NCBI GenBank assembly: GCA_023663285.1
Contig: JAMPHT010000014.1
Location: forward strand, 1-60,387
DNA from: Bacillota bacterium
Lineage (GTDB): Bacteria > Bacillota > Clostridia > Lachnospirales > Lachnospiraceae
Length of the DNA stretch: 60,387 bases
Direction of reading: 5' to 3'
Below, in pieces: positions 8,563-18,084 of this stretch. Numbering within the stretch: the first letter of the stretch is position 1; each line of letters opens with the position of its first letter. The notes beneath the pieces are model-generated. The model worked only from the letters and a program-made list of their open reading frames with translations. It had not been told where the DNA came from and searched no databases. The position numbers were made by a program, and so were the translations under genes.

Positions 8563-9912
8563 TCACACTTCCAGGGGCTGGTACAGAAGGCGGTAGCCTC
8601 CGTCCCGCAGCGCCTTGCTGAGTCGGAGACTGATCTCCACCGGATCCGCTCCGGCAGGCAGTGTGGCGGCGTCAAATTTTTCCGTTCCCGGCAAGGCCTT
8701 ATATGGAACACCTGTTATTTCTTCAAAAAGTCCTCTCAGGGATTCCCGCACCTCCAGATTACGCACATCCAGCGCCTCCGCGTCCTGCTGCAGTATCGCA
8801 CGATGAAGGTATCCGCTGTAAACCTCAGGCAGCCCCTCATAAAAGACCGAACCGTCCGCGCCCATTCTTCCGCCTGTGACTTTTCCGTTTTCGGTAAGCC
8901 TGCCGCCCACAGCTGCCAGATCATCCCGCACCTTCAGCGGACTTTCCCCATACTCCAGACGGTAGAAGCCCGGATGGGGCATTTCCGTCACTTTTGCCTT
9001 CCAGCCCCTCCTGTCCACGAATGCCTGCACCGCCCTGCGCCCGGCATCATAGGCATAACGCTTGCTCCAGGGATTTTCCGACGTGGAATTGCCGTAACAG
9101 CGCCAGTGATAAATCGTCTTGGGGACATGAAGAATCGTATCCTCCCTCCCTTCCAGCTCGTCCACCGCCCGCAGTACCAGATCATGATCCTGCGCCCCGT
9201 CAAATTCTTTCCGAAGCTTCAGTTTCCGAATCAACCCCCGTTTCATTACCATAAAATGACATATGTAATTATTTGACAGCAGCAAATCCAGGTTAAAGGC
9301 TTCCTTTCTGTTGGGCTCGTGATATATCAGCATATTGCTTTCGGCCTTATCCTCGTCGGAATACAGCAGCTGAGGCTCCACGCCCTCCCGACGCTTTTCC
9401 TCTATCCGGACAGCTACCTCATACAGCGCGTCCCTGGTCAGGGTATCATCATGATCCAAAAGGCCCACATAATCCCCCGTGGCCAACTCCAGCGCCCTGT
9501 TGGTATTTTCCGAAATGCCCCCGTTGCTCTCCAGATGCACATATCGGATGCGGGGGTCGTCAAATTCCTGCAACACCTTCAGAATCTTTTTCCTTTTTCC
9601 CTCTGTTGCGTCCGCCAGGATCAGCTCCCAGTACGGATAGCTTTGGAACATCAGGGAATCCAGCAGTTCCCGCAGACAGTTTTCCCTGGTGCGGTACGCC
9701 GGCACCACAATACTGAACTTCAGCGGATCGTCGTTTTGTTCTGCCCAGCGCTTCTGGCGTTTCAGCTCCTCCAGAGACGCCAGTTCCCACCTGTAAAGGG
9801 GCTGCTTGCGCATCTCCAGCTTTTCCTGTATTTCATAACACGTGCTTTTAAATCCGTTCCGCATGAAGAAAAATAATGTTTTTTTAACATCCGCAAACTT
9901 GATCGCGCCCAT
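8563..9912 (-). CDS. GT2 glycosyltransferase with truncated second domain
   Basis: The protein has 449 residues. A full GT2 domain begins with FSIVVPAYRTREN near residue 66, with LLDHDDT as the metal-binding motif and EFDGAQDHDLVLRAVDE and IYHWRCYGNST further on. It closely resembles the first GT domain of the plus-strand gene at 12177. After about residue 300 the tail (VRDDLAAVGGRL, YSGYLHRAILQQD) looks like the back half of a second GT2 domain whose nucleotide-binding front half is absent. A short C-terminal extension follows. It probably acts as a single-domain transferase on the glycan made by this operon. Sugar specificity is unknown. Confidence 0.83.
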   Translation of the reverse strand: MGAIKFADVKKTLFFFMRNGFKSTCYEIQEKLEMRKQPLYRWELASLEELKRQKRWAEQNDDPLKFSIVVPAYRTRENCLRELLDSLMFQSYPYWELILADATEGKRKKILKVLQEFDDPRIRYVHLESNGGISENTNRALELATGDYVGLLDHDDTLTRDALYEVAVRIEEKRREGVEPQLLYSDEDKAESNMLIYHEPNRKEAFNLDLLLSNNYICHFMVMKRGLIRKLKLRKEFDGAQDHDLVLRAVDELEGREDTILHVPKTIYHWRCYGNSTSENPWSKRYAYDAGRRAVQAFVDRRGWKAKVTEMPHPGFYRLEYGESPLKVRDDLAAVGGRLTENGKVTGGRMGADGSVFYEGLPEVYSGYLHRAILQQDAEALDVRNLEVRESLRGLFEEITGVPYKALPGTEKFDAATLPAGADPVEISLRLSKALRDGGYRLLYQPLEV

Positions 9913-9946
9913 CCTGTCGTTTCCTCTTCATATCTTGATACAAGAG

Positions 9947-9978
9947 AAGAGGCTGTGAAAAACAGCCCCCTCTTTTTT
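9947..9978. terminator. Hairpin downstream of phosphoglucomutase
   Basis: AAGAGGCTGT pairs with ACAGCC..CTCTT with a two-base bulge. The long T-tract is on the plus-strand side; the minus-strand side has only TCTTCTCTT, so for the pgm transcript it may be a weak or partial stop. Confidence 0.5.
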
Positions 9979-9983
9979 CGTCT

Positions 9984-11705
9984 TTACAGTTCAGCCTTCA
10001 AATCCTCCGTCAGCTGTTCCAGCCTTGCCTCCGCATCCCGGATGCTGCTTCCCTTCACACCCATATAGAACTTGATCTTCGGCTCTGTGCCGGAGGGGCG
10101 GGCACAGCACCATTCGTCGTCGGGCAGTTCAAAATAAAGCACGTTAGACTTGGGCAGTCCTGTCTTTGTCTCTGTCCCGTCCGCCATATCCACGATCCTG
10201 TCCGTCTGGTAATCCCTGAATTTCAACACCTTTCTGGAACCGAAAGCCTTCGGCGGATCCTGCCGTAACTTATCCATGATCTCCGCGATCTGCCTTGCAC
10301 CGTCGATCCCCTTCATGGTGATGGTATACTGGCTCTCCTTATAATAACCATATTTCTCATAAGTATCCAGCATCATGTCCCACAAAGTCTTACCGTGCTT
10401 CTTGCAGTACGCCGCAACCTCGCAGAGACACATAACTGCCACAATAGCGTCCTTATCCCTGGCATGAGTTCCCGCCAGGCAGCCGTAAGATTCCTCCAGA
10501 CCGAATACATAATTGTTGCTTCCCGTCTGCTCAAACAGCTTGATCTGCTCGCCGATAAATTTAAAGCCTGTCAGCACCTCGATCAGCTTCACATTATAAG
10601 CGGCGGTAATGGGCCGGGTCATGTTGGTGGTCACGATGGTGGTCACCAGAGCGGGATCTGCAGGCATCGTGCCCGTAGCGGTCTTTTCACGCAGTATGTA
10701 CTCTGCGATCAGCATACCGGACATATTGCCTGTAAAGGAAACATATTCGCCGGTCTTTGTATCCTTTGCGTACACGCCCAGACGGTCTGCGTCGGGGTCC
10801 GTCGCCAGGACGATATCCGCGTCCTTCTCTTTCGCAAGACGCAGAGCATAAGTAAACGCCTTGGGATCCTCCGGGTTGGGATAGTCAAGGGTAGTAAAAT
10901 TCGGGTCAGGATTTTCCTGTTCGGGAACCACATACACATTTTTAAAGCCAAGCTCGGAAAGCACCCTTCTCACGGGGAGATTGCCCGTCCCACAAAGAGG
11001 CGTATACACGATCTTGATATCCTCCGCCATCTCCCGGATCACATCGGGATGAATGATCTGCTTTTTCAGCTCCACCATATACTTGTCGTCGATCTCTTTG
11101 CCGATCACCTGATACAGCCCGGCGGCAATGGCAGCTTCCTTCTCCATGGTCTTGCACTGGTGGAAGTCCTTGATGGCCTTTACCTCCTCGATGATCTGGA
11201 CATCCTTGGGTGCGGTGACCTGGGCGCCGTCCTCCCAATACACCTTATAGCCGTTATACTCCGGCGGGTTATGGCTTGCAGTCACCACGATCCCCGCGGT
11301 ACAGCCCAATGTGCGGAGGGCAAAGGAAAGCTCCGGCGTAGGTCTTAAAGAGTCGAACACATATGCCTTGATGCCGTTGGCAGCCAGGCAGAGTCCCGCC
11401 ACATCTGCGAATTCAGGGGACATTCTTCTGGAATCATAGGCGATGGCAACTCCCTTCGCCTGGGTGCCCTGCTTTAAGATAAAGTTTGCCAGGCCCTGGG
11501 TCGCCTTGCGCACTGTGTAAACATTCATACGGTTGGTTCCTGCGCCGATCACCCCCCGCAGGCCGCCGGTTCCGAATTCCAGCTCCTTATAAAACCGCTC
11601 TTCTATCTCGCCGGGATCATTGCGGATCGCCAGCAGTTCGTTCTTTGTGTCCTGATCGAAATAGTCATCCTGCAGCCAAAAGTTGAATTCCTCCATATAA
11701 CCCAT
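9984..11705 (-). CDS. pgcA: Phosphoglucomutase (PgcA type)
   Basis: This enzyme interconverts glucose-6-phosphate and glucose-1-phosphate, supplying the substrate of RmlA and of UDP-glucose synthesis. It has 573 residues, the usual size for the long Gram-positive alpha-phosphoglucomutase family. The phosphoserine loop is TASHNPPEYNGYK, the magnesium loop is ATDPDADRLG, and the phosphate-binding C-terminal motif is RPSGTEPKIKFYMG. The start at 11705 has AGAGG nine bases upstream; a second ATG three codons later is possible. Its place at the head of the glycosyltransferase/LCP gene run fits a role in nucleotide-sugar supply. A phosphomannomutase side activity cannot be excluded. Confidence 0.93.
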   Translation of the reverse strand: MGYMEEFNFWLQDDYFDQDTKNELLAIRNDPGEIEERFYKELEFGTGGLRGVIGAGTNRMNVYTVRKATQGLANFILKQGTQAKGVAIAYDSRRMSPEFADVAGLCLAANGIKAYVFDSLRPTPELSFALRTLGCTAGIVVTASHNPPEYNGYKVYWEDGAQVTAPKDVQIIEEVKAIKDFHQCKTMEKEAAIAAGLYQVIGKEIDDKYMVELKKQIIHPDVIREMAEDIKIVYTPLCGTGNLPVRRVLSELGFKNVYVVPEQENPDPNFTTLDYPNPEDPKAFTYALRLAKEKDADIVLATDPDADRLGVYAKDTKTGEYVSFTGNMSGMLIAEYILREKTATGTMPADPALVTTIVTTNMTRPITAAYNVKLIEVLTGFKFIGEQIKLFEQTGSNNYVFGLEESYGCLAGTHARDKDAIVAVMCLCEVAAYCKKHGKTLWDMMLDTYEKYGYYKESQYTITMKGIDGARQIAEIMDKLRQDPPKAFGSRKVLKFRDYQTDRIVDMADGTETKTGLPKSNVLYFELPDDEWCCARPSGTEPKIKFYMGVKGSSIRDAEARLEQLTEDLKAEL

Positions 11706-11878
11706 GTTATTTTACCTCTTTTCTGCCCGCGTCGGGCTTTATTTTACTGTTATCCGCTACGTTCACACTCGCAAACCCGCGCTGACGCGCTTTATCGCCT
11801 GCTTCACAGGCTGTTTGCTCGTTAATGGCGCAGGAAAATCAAATGCCGCTTCGCGTCGCTTGATTTTCTTCTGCGCAC

Positions 11879-11887
11879 ATTATATCA
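11879..11887 (-). promoter_or_regulatory. Extended -10 promoter for pgm
   Basis: On the minus strand TGATATAAT gives an extended -10 (TGN-TATAAT). No good -35 is visible, which is common for extended -10 promoters. The leader would be about 165 bases. Confidence 0.5.
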
Positions 11888-12096
11888 TATTTCAATGCGC
11901 TGCACCATACTAAATCCAGAAAATATTCGGCCGGTCACGATTGCTTTATATATAGAGCTTCTCCTTATCGTTGCCGTCTTGTCCTTTAATTGGCAGCATT
12001 TGTATTGCAGGCTCTGACTTTTACAGCTTCATGTTTCATATTATAGCACATATGTTCTGGGGTTTCAATGTATTACTTTCATTTTATCAAAAAAGG

Positions 12097-12126
12097 CTGA
12101 CATTACGCAATGCCTCATGATATAAT
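12097..12126 (+). promoter_or_regulatory. Promoter for double GT2 gene
   Basis: CTGACA (12097-12102), an 18-base spacer and TATAAT (12121-12126) preceded by TGA form a strong sigma-A-type promoter about 50 bases before the start codon. Confidence 0.75.
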
Positions 12127-12176
12127 AACCGCAAAGGAAAACAAGCGGCCGCCAATGCGGCAGAACGGAGATCGAG

Positions 12177-14588
12177 ATGAACCAGCATCCGGAAAACTAC
12201 CGATTTTATTTATATGACAAAAACACCCTGACGGTTCGGGGCGGCTCTCCCGACAGCGCTGTCTCCGGGCATACCTTTGGCGTCTTACTGGATGGAGAGC
12301 CTCTTGCCTGTGAGCGGGAGGCAGGGGAAGAGCCTATCTTTCGGGTAAACCTGCCTGCCCATTGGGAAAAAGGGAAAAAGCTTCTTATCACAGACAGCTT
12401 TGCAGGCAGGACCAGCACCGTATCCACCGTTTCCGTTGCAGCCCTCCGCAAGGATATGCAGCGCCTGTTCTACAACATCGAAAACTGCTGGATAGCGGAC
12501 GGAAGCGTACACCTCCAAGGCTGGGTCATCGGGACCGACGCCGTGGATATTCAAATCCTTGACCGGAAGGGTGACCCAATAAACGGCAGCATCATCCGCT
12601 CCTATCGGCAGGATGTGCTGTACGAATATGACAATATGCCCATTTACAGCGGCCGGGGCGGGGCAAATGCGCCAGAGGCAGTGGAAGCGGGCTTTCGGAT
12701 CAAATTTTCCGCAGACGCCGCAAAGGCTTTCCAGGTCCGCTTTACCTCCGGCGCTCAGACTACGACCTTCAGGTCCTCCGTGTCCAAAGCGGGCAGGCAT
12801 ACCGCCAGACTGAGTATCTGGAAAAGATTTACCGCCTATCTGGGCCGGGAAGGCTTCCGAAACACACTGAAACGCATTGTGCGCCAGTTCACCGGTTTTA
12901 ATACCCGCACCGATTACCCCACCTGGTACAAAAGGCATCAGCCCTCCAGGACGGAGCTGGAGCGCCAGCGAAGGGAAGTATTTACAGAGCCTGCGATCTT
13001 CAGCATTGTGGTTCCCCTGTACCGCACCAATGAAAACTACCTGAAGGAATTACTGGATTCCGTTCTCGCCCAGACCTATCCTCACTGGGAGCTCTGTCTG
13101 GCCGACGGCAGCGGGCAGGAACATTCCCTGGAAAAAGCGGTGAAGCGTCTGACCGACGGCGACAGCCGGGTACGGTATCAGCTGCTTGCGGAAAATTTAG
13201 GAATCGCGGAAAATACCAACGCCGCCATCAAAATGTCCTCCGGCGACTTCGTGGCTCTGGCGGATCATGACGATCTGCTGGCTCCGAATGCCCTGTATGA
13301 ATGCGCCAAAGCGCTGTACCGCCATCGGAACGCGGAGGTGCTTTACACCGACGAGGACAAGGTGGATATGTCCGGAAAGACCCATTTCGAGCCTAATTTC
13401 AAGCCGGATTTCAGCCCGGATCATCTGCGCAGCATGAACTATATCTGCCATATGTTTGTGGTAAAAAGAAGCCTGCTGGATAAGGTGGGACTTCTGCGGC
13501 AGGAGTTTGACGGCGCCCAGGATTATGACTTTATCCTGCGCTGCTGTGAACAGGCCGGGGAAATCTATCATATTCCCAAGATTTTGTACCACTGGCGCTG
13601 CCATATAGACTCTACCGCCTCCAACCCGGAGAGCAAGCTGTACGCCTTCGAGGCGGGCCGCCTGGCACTGGAGGCCCACTATCAGCGCATGGGACTTCCC
13701 GCCACCGTGGAAAACGCCAGCTATCTGGGTATGTATCACACGCTCTACCACTGGGAGCAGACCCCTCTTGTGTCTATTATGATTCCAAACAAGGATCATA
13801 TGGCGGACTTAAAGAAATGCATGGATTCCATTGACGAGAGATCCTCCTACCGGAATTATGAGTATATCATCATTGAAAACAACAGCACCGAGGAAGAAAC
13901 CTTCCGATATTATGATGAGATCAAAAAGCGCCCCAACGTGACGATAGTCACCTATCAGGGAGCCTTCAATTTCTCCCGTATCAACAACTTCGGGGAACAG
14001 TATGCAAAAGGGGAATATCTTCTTCTCCTCAATAACGACACGGAGATGATCGACGAAAACTGTATTCAGGAAATGCTGAATTACTGTATGCGGGAGGATG
14101 TAGGAATCGTGGGGGCCAGACTCTGGTACGAGGATGACACCATCCAGCACGCAGGGGTCGTCATAGGGCTTGGGGGCGTTGCCGGACACACCTTTGTGGG
14201 CGCCGGGCGGCACGATCCCGGATACCAGAAGCGCATACTCTGCGCTCAGAACTATTCCGCAGTTACAGCCGCCTGTCTCATGGTAAAGCATGACCTGTAC
14301 AGAGAAGCAGGGGGGCTCACCGAGGAATTTGCGGTGGCCTTCAACGACATCGACTTCTGCCTGAAGATCCGCGCTCTGGGCAAGCTGATAGTCTACAACC
14401 CCTATGCGCAGCTGCACCACTATGAGTCCAAATCCAGAGGCTACGAGGACACACCGGAAAAAATAAAACGCTTCAACGGAGAAATCGAAAAATTTCAGAA
14501 ACGCTGGTCGGACATCTTAAAGCATGGTGATCCTTACTATAATCCGAATCTGACCTTAAGCGCCTCCGACTTTTCCCTGGCGCTGTGA
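12177..14588 (+). CDS. Tandem-domain GT2 glycosyltransferase
   Basis: This 803-residue protein has three parts. Residues 1-220 form a beta-rich region with HLQGWVIG, like the accessory domain in large polysaccharide GT2 proteins. The first GT2 domain starts at about 274 (FSIVVPLYRTNENY, ADHDD near 364, EFDGAQDYDFILRCC). The second starts at about 531 (PLVSIMIPNKDH, LLNNDTEM near 620, AFNDIDFCLKIRALGK). Two complete catalytic domains suggest it adds two residues or a repeating disaccharide. It has its own promoter and is the only plus-strand transferase here. It meets the minus-strand methyltransferase/kinase gene tail to tail with a nine-base gap. The first domain is a close paralogue of the GT2 at 8563-9912. 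Confidence 0.87.
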   Translation: MNQHPENYRFYLYDKNTLTVRGGSPDSAVSGHTFGVLLDGEPLACEREAGEEPIFRVNLPAHWEKGKKLLITDSFAGRTSTVSTVSVAALRKDMQRLFYNIENCWIADGSVHLQGWVIGTDAVDIQILDRKGDPINGSIIRSYRQDVLYEYDNMPIYSGRGGANAPEAVEAGFRIKFSADAAKAFQVRFTSGAQTTTFRSSVSKAGRHTARLSIWKRFTAYLGREGFRNTLKRIVRQFTGFNTRTDYPTWYKRHQPSRTELERQRREVFTEPAIFSIVVPLYRTNENYLKELLDSVLAQTYPHWELCLADGSGQEHSLEKAVKRLTDGDSRVRYQLLAENLGIAENTNAAIKMSSGDFVALADHDDLLAPNALYECAKALYRHRNAEVLYTDEDKVDMSGKTHFEPNFKPDFSPDHLRSMNYICHMFVVKRSLLDKVGLLRQEFDGAQDYDFILRCCEQAGEIYHIPKILYHWRCHIDSTASNPESKLYAFEAGRLALEAHYQRMGLPATVENASYLGMYHTLYHWEQTPLVSIMIPNKDHMADLKKCMDSIDERSSYRNYEYIIIENNSTEEETFRYYDEIKKRPNVTIVTYQGAFNFSRINNFGEQYAKGEYLLLLNNDTEMIDENCIQEMLNYCMREDVGIVGARLWYEDDTIQHAGVVIGLGGVAGHTFVGAGRHDPGYQKRILCAQNYSAVTAACLMVKHDLYREAGGLTEEFAVAFNDIDFCLKIRALGKLIVYNPYAQLHHYESKSRGYEDTPEKIKRFNGEIEKFQKRWSDILKHGDPYYNPNLTLSASDFSLAL

Positions 14589-14597
14589 CGGTCGAAG

Positions 14598-16655
14598 CTA
14601 CAGAAGCTTCCTCACGGAATCCGCCATCTCCCTGGCAATACCCAGGGGCAGCAGAGCCACCTCCATTCTGACAAACAGACTGTTTTCAGAGCTCCGCGGA
14701 AGCTTCTCCAGCAGAATATTGATGTTGGGATCCTCCGTAGGGAAAATAATGGTGGAGGGTTTTGCGATCCTCCCGTTTAATAACAAATGTTTTTTATCTA
14801 TGGGAACAGGCTCGCCGTTGAAGGTGAGCTTTTCTATTCTGACGGCGCAGCTGTCAAAGGCCGGGTCAATACGCAGCATCTTCACCTCTCCGTCCACGGC
14901 AAGCTCCAGCTCCACCGTCCTGTCATCCACATATGCCGACTGCACCAGCCTGGATTCTTCCTCATGATAACCGGCGCCCCGATCCTCGTATATCTGGATG
15001 CGCTTACGGCTCTCTGACTCCCAATATTTTTCAAGCCACTCCTGGGGTTTGGCCGTCCTTCTGCCCATAAGCTCCCCCAGCTGGGCCAGCACCAGCCGCT
15101 TTCCTGACACAAAGCTCTGGAAGCCTCTCTCCTGCTCCCGGTACTCTTCCGCTTCCGCCTCTGTAAGTTCAAGCTCGCTTAATATCAAATCCAGATTCAA
15201 CTTATTTCGTTTTTCATCTTCCAATAAATAACAGTAGATTGCTCTGAATGCCAGCTCCTTTGTCTCAATGGACCTGCCAAAGGTCCATTCATAGTCGATC
15301 AGAGTCCACTTATCCCCATCTACCAGAATATTGGAAAAAATCAGATCGTAATCCGCTATCGGCTCCTGACTGTTATACCCGATCCGCTCCATATATTCCC
15401 GAAAAAGCTTAAGAAAGCCTTCCTGATCCTCCTTCTCCAGGCACCTGTCCATCAGCTCAGACAAAGGCGTGCCCTTTACAAATTCAAACCGGATGCAGAC
15501 CTGCCCCTCTTCTTCCTCCAGCTTACAGCGGTTGATTTCCAGCTTTCCGCCCTGATATTTTTTCACCAGACTCCGATAAGCCGCTTCCATGCCTCTGATA
15601 TGGTCCTCCGCCGCCCTGCCTACAGGATACTTGCAGACGCTGCTTTCTCCCTCCGCAGTTTCTGTGATTTCCGTTCTGATGGCATATTCGGGCGCTCTGT
15701 CATTGGAATATTTTACATAGCTTATGTCAAAAGCTTTTCCAATAACAGCCGTAATTGAATTTGAGAATACAGAAAAAAGCCCCTCCTCCACAATGCCGTC
15801 AAATGCGTTTTTCTCGTCAAATAAAAGCATCCTGTCCCGGTCAAGGTTTCTGAGATTATCGGAAAGCTGGCCCTTTCCCGGCAGCCGGGCGTCGCTGTAC
15901 AGATTTGTCATGAACTTGTAATCAGGGTAGGGATAGTAAAAATGCGCCTCCTCCACTCCGCAGCTGCGGAATATTTTCTCCAGCCCCTTCCGGCTGAAGG
16001 TGCGGACGCCGCCCCCCTCCGCGTAATTCTCAATGCCGGAGAACCAGGTGCCCAGGTGATCCTCTTTGCAGCCTGCAAAATATTTCAATCCGTACTTATT
16101 CTCAATGGCAATGACTATTCTGCCCCCTGCACTCAGATGAGGCATCAATATTTTCAGAAAATCCTCGTAGGGAGTCTCCCCGCCGATATAACTCTGTCCG
16201 TATTCAAACACACCTATCAGGCAGATGTAATCGAAATCTGCAGGCAGCCCCGGCTCAATGTCCTTAAAATTTCCCACATGAATGGTCACATTGCCGCAAT
16301 CGCTGTGCCTGTGGGCATTGATCAGGCTCCGTTTCCTGGACAGCTCCACGCAGGTGACGCTTCCCGCTTTCCGGGCAAAAGCCCCCGTGATCGCCCCGCA
16401 GCCGCTGCCCACCTCAAGCACCTTGGCGGACTTATCCATGGGTATCCAGTCCACGATATTTTCCCGCAGCGGGGATAAATGATAGAGGATGGGCCAACTT
16501 CTCCGCTCCTCGATCACCTTCCCGTATTCTACAGCCGAAAGGTTCCTTACAATATCCAGAAGCTCATCCTCCACCGCTCCGTCGCAGTACAGATCTTCCC
16601 CCGAATACTTGCTGTAATCCAGTATCACTTTCCCAATCTGCTCTTTCTCCTGCAT
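14598..16655 (-). CDS. Methyltransferase-kinase fusion, WbdD-like
   Basis: The protein is about 685 residues. Its N-terminal half is a class I SAM methyltransferase (VLEVGSGCGAITG near 79-91, CVELSRKRS next). The middle is a protein-kinase/APH-like fold: a possible ATP lysine in SVCKYP (about 342), a catalytic-loop DYDLIFSNILV (Asp 437, Asn 442) and IDYEW (Asp 454) in place of DFG. The C-terminal 150 residues are beta-rich. This order matches WbdD, which caps and stops growing O-antigen chains with phosphate and methyl groups so that Wzt can recognise them. It lies directly downstream of wzt, which strengthens the analogy. The start at 16655 follows GGAGGGAAGT. The role as chain terminator is inference. 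Confidence 0.8.
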   Translation of the reverse strand: MQEKEQIGKVILDYSKYSGEDLYCDGAVEDELLDIVRNLSAVEYGKVIEERRSWPILYHLSPLRENIVDWIPMDKSAKVLEVGSGCGAITGAFARKAGSVTCVELSRKRSLINAHRHSDCGNVTIHVGNFKDIEPGLPADFDYICLIGVFEYGQSYIGGETPYEDFLKILMPHLSAGGRIVIAIENKYGLKYFAGCKEDHLGTWFSGIENYAEGGGVRTFSRKGLEKIFRSCGVEEAHFYYPYPDYKFMTNLYSDARLPGKGQLSDNLRNLDRDRMLLFDEKNAFDGIVEEGLFSVFSNSITAVIGKAFDISYVKYSNDRAPEYAIRTEITETAEGESSVCKYPVGRAAEDHIRGMEAAYRSLVKKYQGGKLEINRCKLEEEEGQVCIRFEFVKGTPLSELMDRCLEKEDQEGFLKLFREYMERIGYNSQEPIADYDLIFSNILVDGDKWTLIDYEWTFGRSIETKELAFRAIYCYLLEDEKRNKLNLDLILSELELTEAEAEEYREQERGFQSFVSGKRLVLAQLGELMGRRTAKPQEWLEKYWESESRKRIQIYEDRGAGYHEEESRLVQSAYVDDRTVELELAVDGEVKMLRIDPAFDSCAVRIEKLTFNGEPVPIDKKHLLLNGRIAKPSTIIFPTEDPNINILLEKLPRSSENSLFVRMEVALLPLGIAREMADSVRKLL

Positions 16656-16687
16656 ACTTCCCTCCATGCCGCTTGCGGAAACCTACG

Positions 16688-16714
16688 GGAAGAATCCGCT
16701 TTGCGGATTCTTCC
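16688..16714. repeat. Perfect 12-bp hairpin GGAAGAATCCGC
   Basis: Arms 16688-16699 and 16703-16714 pair perfectly around TTT. The same GAAGAATCCG hairpin occurs at 46327-46352, and one arm is found at 1750-1761, so it is a dispersed intergenic element. Confidence 0.65.
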
Positions 16715-16725
16715 GGATGAGACTT

Positions 16726-16766
16726 AGATTTTCTTGGACGCTGTAGAGCAGCGTCCTAGAAAATCT
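16726..16766 (-). terminator. Hairpin overlapping the end of wzt
   Basis: AGATTTTCT plus GGACGCTG pair with CAGCGTCC plus AGAAAATCT. The stem contains the last codons (KIF) and stop of wzt. There is no T-tract, so it may protect the 3' end or reduce read-through rather than stop fully. Confidence 0.5.
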
Positions 16767-18084
16767 TCTCGTCCTGTATAACGATCTCCGACTCACAATC
16801 ATAGTACCCCACCGTGTCCTTGTCGGAGATCACCGTCACGCTCATTACATCATAGAGCCTGTGATATACCTCAAAGGTATCTCCGTTATATCCCGTGACC
16901 CCCAGAGAAAGCAGATATTCTCCCCCCTGCAGGCTCATTTTCTGGGTAAAGGTGATCTCCTTTGTCTGCCCGGCGTCCACGCTCTCCAAAAATGCCTTTT
17001 CAATCATGGTGTTGGTCCCTGTGATCTCCGTTCCCTTCACGTTTTTTACGGAAAAGGCAAATATGGGACAGGGGATGTGGTCGCTGAATTCCACCTTCAT
17101 GTGCAGGGTATACCGGGTTCCCTTGAGGACCGCCGTGGTCCGCACTCCCCTGTCGTCCGTCAGATAATACTCCGTGATCCTGGCCTGCTTCGTCCCATAT
17201 TCCAGAGTGTCTCCAAGAGCTTTCCCTGCTGCCTCCCGCAGTCCGGGATCGTCCACAAGCCTGTGGCTTTCCTGCTCTTCCGGGATCTCATACTGTCCTA
17301 CCAGCACCTGCTTATAGGCATCTATCATCTTTTTGGGCGTCCCCTCCCCCAGCAGCTTTCCCTTATTTAATAAAAACACCCTGTCGCAGTACTTGCTGAT
17401 ACTGCTCAGATCATGGCTGACAAAAACGATCGTCTTTCCCAGCTTTTTAAACTCCTCGAACTTATGATAGCACTTTGCCTGGAAAAACACATCTCCCACG
17501 GAAAGGGCCTCGTCCACGATCAGTATCTCCGGCTCGATATTGATAGCCACCGCAAAGGCAAGCCTGACAAACATACCGCTGGAATAGGTTTTCACCGGCT
17601 GGTATACATAATCTCCTATGTCTGCAAACTCCAGGATCGCCGGAAGCTTTTCATCTATCTCCTTCTCGGAAAAGCCCATCATGGTGCCGTTGAGATACAC
17701 ATTTTCAATGCCGTTATACTCCTGATTGAAACCGGCTCCCAGCTCCAGAAGCGCCGAAATACGCCCTGCCACCCGCACCTCGCCCGATGTGGGCGTCAGC
17801 ACCCCCGTGATGATCTTCAAGAGCGTGGATTTTCCGGAGCCGTTGGTCCCGATGATGCCCACCGTCTCGCCCCTGTAAACATCCATACTGATACCGCTCA
17901 GGGCATAGTGCAGCTTGTGGACCTGCTTTTTCCCAAGTCCTAACGCTTCCTTCATCCTGTCTCTGGGTCTGTCATACAGCTTGTATATCTTTTCCACATC
18001 CTGTACCACGATGGCCGGGACGTCCACCTCCTGCAATTTGATCTGTATCTCTCTGTCTTTCGCTTTTTCCAATTTACTCCGCAT
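16756..18084 (-). CDS. wzt: Polysaccharide ABC exporter ATPase with glycan-binding tail
   Basis: This is the ATPase of a two-component glycan exporter. Of its 442 residues, the first 250 form the nucleotide-binding domain: Walker A GTNGSGKST, signature YSSGMFVRLAFA (a variant typical of the Wzt/TagH group), Walker B ILIVDEALSVGD, and the H-loop in FVSHD. A beta-sandwich Wzt C-terminal domain follows from about 290, which in O9a-type systems binds the modified chain end. The start at 18084 overlaps the upstream gene by 11 bases; GGGGGAGG is very close to the ATG, so the nearby TTG codon is a possible alternative. It works with the permease encoded two genes upstream. Confidence 0.92.
   Translation of the reverse strand: MRSKLEKAKDREIQIKLQEVDVPAIVVQDVEKIYKLYDRPRDRMKEALGLGKKQVHKLHYALSGISMDVYRGETVGIIGTNGSGKSTLLKIITGVLTPTSGEVRVAGRISALLELGAGFNQEYNGIENVYLNGTMMGFSEKEIDEKLPAILEFADIGDYVYQPVKTYSSGMFVRLAFAVAINIEPEILIVDEALSVGDVFFQAKCYHKFEEFKKLGKTIVFVSHDLSSISKYCDRVFLLNKGKLLGEGTPKKMIDAYKQVLVGQYEIPEEQESHRLVDDPGLREAAGKALGDTLEYGTKQARITEYYLTDDRGVRTTAVLKGTRYTLHMKVEFSDHIPCPIFAFSVKNVKGTEITGTNTMIEKAFLESVDAGQTKEITFTQKMSLQGGEYLLSLGVTGYNGDTFEVYHRLYDVMSVTVISDKDTVGYYDCESEIVIQDEKIF

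Larger units (their letters stand above)
11706..12176. other. 471-bp divergent intergenic region
   Basis: This stretch separates the minus-strand pgm from the plus-strand double GT2 gene. It has no credible gene. It holds a hairpin with arms GAAAATCAA and TTGATTTTC near 11832-11868, a small hairpin GCCTGCTTCACAGGC near 11797-11812, the pgm promoter and the promoter of the gene at 12177. Confidence 0.7.
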
